Made by a program: the position numbers and the translations under genes
Part shown: piece after piece, positions 6,706-9,430 of the stretch
Layout: the number at the start of each line of letters is the position of its first letter
Position numbering within the stretch: position 1 is the first letter of the stretch
Origin: Stagnihabitans sp038323315
Lineage (GTDB): Bacteria > Pseudomonadota > Alphaproteobacteria > Rhodobacterales > Rhodobacteraceae
Direction of reading: 5' to 3'
Assembly: GCA_038323315.1 (NCBI GenBank)
Contig: JBBQGU010000143.1
Span: 1 to 9,430 of the forward strand
DNA length: 9,430 nucleotides
The notes under the pieces: model-generated
Told to the model about the DNA's origin: nothing
Seen by the model: the letters and a program-made list of their open reading frames with translations, nothing else
Database searches by the model: none

Positions 6706-6755
6706 TATGTGCTCCGTCTCATCACTTGTTCCTCAACCACTTTCGCCACCAATGG

Positions 6756-6770
6756 TTAATGGACAGTTAC
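6756..6770 (-). promoter_or_regulatory. Near-consensus CtrA-binding site upstream of ctrA
   Basis: The minus strand reads GTAA-CTGTCCA-TTAA, one mismatch from TTAA-N7-TTAA. The right half runs on as TTAACCAT, the full extended half-site. It lies about 50 bases upstream of the ctrA start, in the sciP-ctrA gap. This suggests ctrA autoregulation. Confidence 0.6.
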
Positions 6771-6797
6771 TGTGCCAGAACGCGCCGCAGAAACAAC

Positions 6798-7076
6798 TTA
6801 AAGTTGCCGATATTTTTGGATTGTGGTGACGCGCAACGCCTTGTCACCGTGACTTTCGACGGCCTGACGCCAGAATCCAAACTCCTCCTCTGACAAGGAA
6901 TAGCGTTCCAGGGCCTCGGCCTCGGTCAAAAGGCCGTGAGTCACGGCTTTTACGACGATGGCCTTGCGGCTGGCCACCCATCGCCGCGTGTCTGCCGGCG
7001 GCAGATCGGCGCGGGAGAGAATCACGCCGTTTGGCATCGTGACCTGGCGTGGCCCGTCGACTTTTTTCAGATACAT
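6798..7076 (-). CDS. sciP: SciP, small CtrA inhibitory protein (DUF1153 family)
   Basis: A 92-residue helix-turn-helix protein. It begins MYLKKVDGPRQVTMPNG and has the conserved DLPPADTRRWVASRKA (24-39). A helical segment from about 37 to 75 includes HGLLTEAEALERYSLSEEEF, and it ends QKYRQL. Known SciP proteins bind DNA and CtrA and block CtrA-activated transcription. The ATG at 7074-7076 has GAGGAA seven bases upstream. An upstream TTG at 7092-7094 would absorb this Shine-Dalgarno into the coding region and was rejected. Placement immediately upstream of ctrA is, from memory, the arrangement in Rhodobacter capsulatus and fits a linked regulator/anti-regulator pair. Confidence 0.93.
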   Translation of the reverse strand: MYLKKVDGPRQVTMPNGVILSRADLPPADTRRWVASRKAIVVKAVTHGLLTEAEALERYSLSEEEFGFWRQAVESHGDKALRVTTIQKYRQL

Positions 7077-7118
7077 GTGCAATTCCTCGTCCAACTGTCA
7101 CAACTTGCAACAGCGTCC

Positions 7119-7133
7119 TTAAACAACAATGAA
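7119..7133. promoter_or_regulatory. Possible CtrA-like site between sciP and mnmA
   Basis: The plus strand reads TTAA-ACAACAA-TGAA, one mismatch from TTAA-N7-TTAA, about 43 bases upstream of the sciP start. A CtrA site here would fit CtrA control of its own inhibitor, as in Caulobacter. The match is weak and could be chance in an AT-rich patch. Confidence 0.3.
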
Positions 7134-7153
7134 GCCTGGACGGGGACAGGGGG

Positions 7154-7181
7154 TTGAGAGTAGGGCGTATTTTCCTATATT
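7154..7181 (+). promoter_or_regulatory. Sigma70-type promoter of mnmA
   Basis: TTGAGA (7154-7159) and TATATT (7176-7181) are separated by 16 bases. Each matches five of six consensus positions. The expected start point near 7188 leaves a leader of about 25 bases before the mnmA ATG at 7213. This supports that ATG over the in-frame one at 7129. Confidence 0.65.
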
Positions 7182-7212
7182 GCGTTGGGAAATCCCAAAG
7201 GATGCCACAATC

Positions 7213-8346
7213 ATGCTCGATCTGCCGCTCAATTCGCTGGGCCTGCCCAAAGCGCCCGCTGATACGCGGGTCGTGGTGGCAATGTCGGGCGGCGTCGACA
7301 GTTCGGTTGTGGCGGCGATGCTGGCGGAACAGGGCTATGACGTCGTGGGCGTCACGCTGCAACTGTACGACCATGGCGCGGCCCTGGCCAAAAAGGGCGC
7401 CTGCTGTGCGGGGCGCGACATCCATGATGCGCGGCGGGTTGCGGAAACCATGGGATTTCCGCATTATGTGCTGGATTATGAGAACACCTTTCGCGAGGCG
7501 GTGATCGAGGAGTTTGCCGACGCCTATCTGGCCGGCGCCACGCCGGTGCCCTGCATCCGTTGCAACGAGCGGGTCAAGTTCAAGGATCTTCTGGCGACGG
7601 CGCGCGATCTGAACGCCGATTGCATGGCGACAGGGCACTATATTCAACGCAAGGTCGGGGCGGCGGCAGAGCTGCACCGCGCCGTCGATCTGAATCGGGA
7701 TCAAAGCTATTTCCTGTTCTCGACCAAGCCCGATCAGTTGGATTTTCTGCGTTTTCCGCTGGGCCATCTGCGGTCCAAGACGGAAACCCGGGCCCTGGCG
7801 GCGCGATATGGCCTGCCGGTGGCGGATAAGCCGGACAGTCAGGACATCTGTTTCGTGCCGAACGGCAACTATGCGGCGGTGATCGAAAAGCTGCGCCCGG
7901 GGGCTGCCGATCCGGGGGAAATCGTCGATCTGGCGGGCAATGTGGTGGGCCTGCATCGGGGCGTCATCCACTACACGGTCGGGCAGCGCCGGGGCTTGGG
8001 CATTGGGGGTCTGGGCGACCCCTTGTATGTGGTGCGGCTGGACCCTGCCGCGCGTCGGGTCATCGTCGGGCCAAAGACCGCTTTGGCCACCCGTATCATC
8101 CCGTTGCGCGAGATCAACTGGCTGGGCGATACCCCGTTCGACAGCCGCCAGGAATGGCATATGGAGGTCAAGGTCCGCTCGACCCGCCCCCCGCGCGCCG
8201 CCATCCTGCGGCCCCTATCCGCAACCGAAGCCGAGGTCGAACTGCTGGACCCCGAGGATGGTGTGTCGGCAGGTCAGGCCTGCGTGTTCTACGCGCCCGA
8301 GGGCAGCCGCGTCTTTGGCGGCGGCTGGGTCTGGCGCGGGCACTAG
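7213..8346 (+). CDS. mnmA: tRNA-specific 2-thiouridylase MnmA
   Basis: A 377-residue enzyme that thiolates U34 of Lys, Glu and Gln tRNAs using ATP and persulfide sulfur. The PP-loop SGGVDSS is at 25-31. The catalytic cysteines are C117 in PCIRCNERVKF and C213 in DSQDICFVPNG. Also seen are ATGHYI (139-144), NRDQSYFL (161-168), and YTVGQRRGLGIGG (254-266) opening the C-terminal beta-barrel region. The ATG at 7213 has AAAGGA ten bases upstream and lies just below a promoter. It is divergent from sciP across 136 bases and convergent with the amidohydrolase. An additional CC pair in KGACCAGRD (61-69) is not part of the catalytic set. Confidence 0.97.
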   Translation: MLDLPLNSLGLPKAPADTRVVVAMSGGVDSSVVAAMLAEQGYDVVGVTLQLYDHGAALAKKGACCAGRDIHDARRVAETMGFPHYVLDYENTFREAVIEEFADAYLAGATPVPCIRCNERVKFKDLLATARDLNADCMATGHYIQRKVGAAAELHRAVDLNRDQSYFLFSTKPDQLDFLRFPLGHLRSKTETRALAARYGLPVADKPDSQDICFVPNGNYAAVIEKLRPGAADPGEIVDLAGNVVGLHRGVIHYTVGQRRGLGIGGLGDPLYVVRLDPAARRVIVGPKTALATRIIPLREINWLGDTPFDSRQEWHMEVKVRSTRPPRAAILRPLSATEAEVELLDPEDGVSAGQACVFYAPEGSRVFGGGWVWRGH

Positions 8347-8391
8347 CACACCAACCCAACCCCTTTCATTCTGACTTAAATATCCATCTTG

Positions 8392-9430
8392 CTACACAAC
8401 CGGCAGCCGCGCCTCGACCATGCCGGCGTACCAGCTTGATCCGAACGGGATCGCCGCGTCGTCAAAGTTATAGGCGGGGTGGTGGACCATGGCGGTGTCG
8501 CCGTTGCCGACAAGAATATAGGCGCCGGGACGTTCCATCAGCATATAGGAAAAATCCTCGGCCCCCATCGTCGGGTTCACATCTTCGTTGACATGCGAGC
8601 CGACGGTCCGGGCAACATCGGCGGCGTAGCGGCTGTTCGCCTCGGCATTGACCGTCACCGGATAGCCGCGTTTGTAGATGACCTCGGCCTTGCCACCCAA
8701 GGCGAGGGCCGTGCCTTCGGCAATCTCGCGCAGGCGACGCTCGACATAGTTCTGCACGGCGGCATCCATGGTGCGGACGGTGCCCTTCATCACGACCTGT
8801 TGCGGGATGACGTTGTGGGCGGTCGAATCGGTGGCGACGGTGCAGATCGACACGACGATCTGTTTCAGGGGGTCGACGCCCCGGCTGGCGATGGTTTGCA
8901 AGGCGACGATGATATGGGCGGCAAGGACGGTGCTGTCGATGCATTCGTGGGGTTTTGCGGCGTGGCCGCCTTTGCCGGTCACGGTGATCTCGACCGTGTC
9001 GGCGGCGGCCATCATCGCGCCGGGGCGGATGGCGAACTGACCGACGGGGATGCCGGGCATGTTGTGCATGCCGTAAACCTCGTCAATGCCCCAGCGGTCC
9101 ATCATGCCGTCCGCCACCATCTCGCGTCCGCCACCGCCACCCTCTTCGGCGGGCTGAAAGATGCAGATGCAGGTGCCGTCGAAATTGCGCGTCTCGGCCA
9201 GGTATTTGGCGGCGCCCAGCAGCATCGAGGTGTGGCCGTCATGACCGCAGGCATGCATCTTGCCAGGGCTTGTCGAGGCATAATCCAGTCCGGTCTGTTC
9301 CTTGATCGGCAAGGCGTCCATGTCGGCGCGCAGGCCCACGACACGGCCACTGTCGGTGCGGCCCTTGATGACGGCCACGACACCCGTGCGGCCAATGCCC
9401 GTCACCACCTCGTCACAGCCGAAGTCACGG
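8392..9430 (-). CDS. M20-family (M20D) metal-dependent amidohydrolase, N-terminus cut off by window edge
   Basis: About 345 C-terminal residues are visible and the frame stays open to the right edge, where it reads RDFGCDEVVTGIGRTG. The GTG at 9406-9408 is internal, not the start. Family marks in order are GLRADMDALPIKEQTG, the metal-binding MHACGHDGHTSM, PAEEGGGGG with the catalytic/metal Glu pair, GMHNMPG, the dimerisation-domain segment KGGHAAKPHE, MGAEDFSYM, and the C-terminal VHHPAYNFDD. These enzymes (hippurate hydrolase, N-acyl amino acid amidohydrolase) cleave N-acyl or amide bonds of amino acids using two metal ions. The exact substrate cannot be read from the sequence. The stop TAG is at 8392-8394, 45 bases from the convergent mnmA stop, with no clear terminator between them. 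Confidence 0.93.
   Translation of the reverse strand, partial: RDFGCDEVVTGIGRTGVVAVIKGRTDSGRVVGLRADMDALPIKEQTGLDYASTSPGKMHACGHDGHTSMLLGAAKYLAETRNFDGTCICIFQPAEEGGGGGREMVADGMMDRWGIDEVYGMHNMPGIPVGQFAIRPGAMMAAADTVEITVTGKGGHAAKPHECIDSTVLAAHIIVALQTIASRGVDPLKQIVVSICTVATDSTAHNVIPQQVVMKGTVRTMDAAVQNYVERRLREIAEGTALALGGKAEVIYKRGYPVTVNAEANSRYAADVARTVGSHVNEDVNPTMGAEDFSYMLMERPGAYILVGNGDTAMVHHPAYNFDDAAIPFGSSWYAGMVEARLPVV

Noticed and set aside
7054..7061. GTCGAC sites as possible SciP operators (for example here and near 278, 7294 and 8875)
   Set aside because: All the copies seen lie inside coding sequence, none is in the ctrA or sciP upstream gaps, and a 6-mer of this composition is expected by chance.
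7077..7094. TTG start giving SciP six more residues
   Set aside because: The GAGGAA inside that extension is well placed as the Shine-Dalgarno of the ATG at 7074-7076, and the family normally begins MYLKKVDGP.
7129..7212. Earlier ATG giving MnmA 28 more residues
   Set aside because: The extension contains the likely promoter TTGAGA-N16-TATATT and lies outside the conserved protein; ATG 7213 has its own AAAGGA.
6844..8160. A 438-codon minus-strand open frame covering sciP and most of mnmA
   Set aside because: It runs antisense to mnmA and out of frame through sciP. Its composition (Arg, Gln, His, Pro rich) is typical of a shadow frame.
8347..8391. Short AT-rich convergent gap between mnmA and the amidohydrolase
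   Set aside because: No inverted repeat or U tract strong enough to call a terminator was found.

Overview
The window is a conserved chromosomal stretch of an alphaproteobacterium of the order Rhodobacterales (Roseobacter/Rhodobacter group). The evidence is the sciP-ctrA pair, the Rhodobacterales-type Pcm-like protein, the GC-rich codon use and an alphaproteobacterial LexA box. No mobile element, CRISPR array, rRNA or tRNA gene was found.

Layout, left to right. (1) Minus strand: the 5' part of a divergent Pcm-family methyltransferase (1-316, cut by the left edge), then hisI (471-830). (2) Plus strand, divergent from hisI: a small NifU/IscU-like Fe-S scaffold protein (883-1341). (3) A 407-base region (1342-1748) that reads as one compact minus-strand transcription unit: a perfect GTTC-N7-GTTC LexA/SOS box, a Shine-Dalgarno, a 40-codon single-membrane-span ORF, four tandem 17-bp repeats and an intrinsic terminator. 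(4) Minus strand: sciP (6798-7076), ctrA (5995-6705), ligA (3833-5941) and recG (1749-3836); ligA and recG overlap by 4 bases. (5) Plus strand: mnmA (7213-8346) behind a good sigma70-type promoter. (6) Minus strand: an M20-family amidohydrolase (8392-9430) whose N-terminus is cut by the right edge.

Most of the window is housekeeping: histidine synthesis, Fe-S chemistry, tRNA thiolation, DNA repair. Two themes stand out. First, the cell-cycle master regulator CtrA lies directly downstream of its small inhibitor SciP, and a near-consensus CtrA site lies in the gap between them. Second, just past recG there is an unannotated-looking small membrane-protein gene under an apparent LexA box. Small SOS-induced inner-membrane proteins that block division are known in alphaproteobacteria (SidA of Caulobacter), so this 40-residue protein is a candidate for a comparable checkpoint role. 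That function is inferred from promoter and topology only. It is the best candidate here for an undescribed system.
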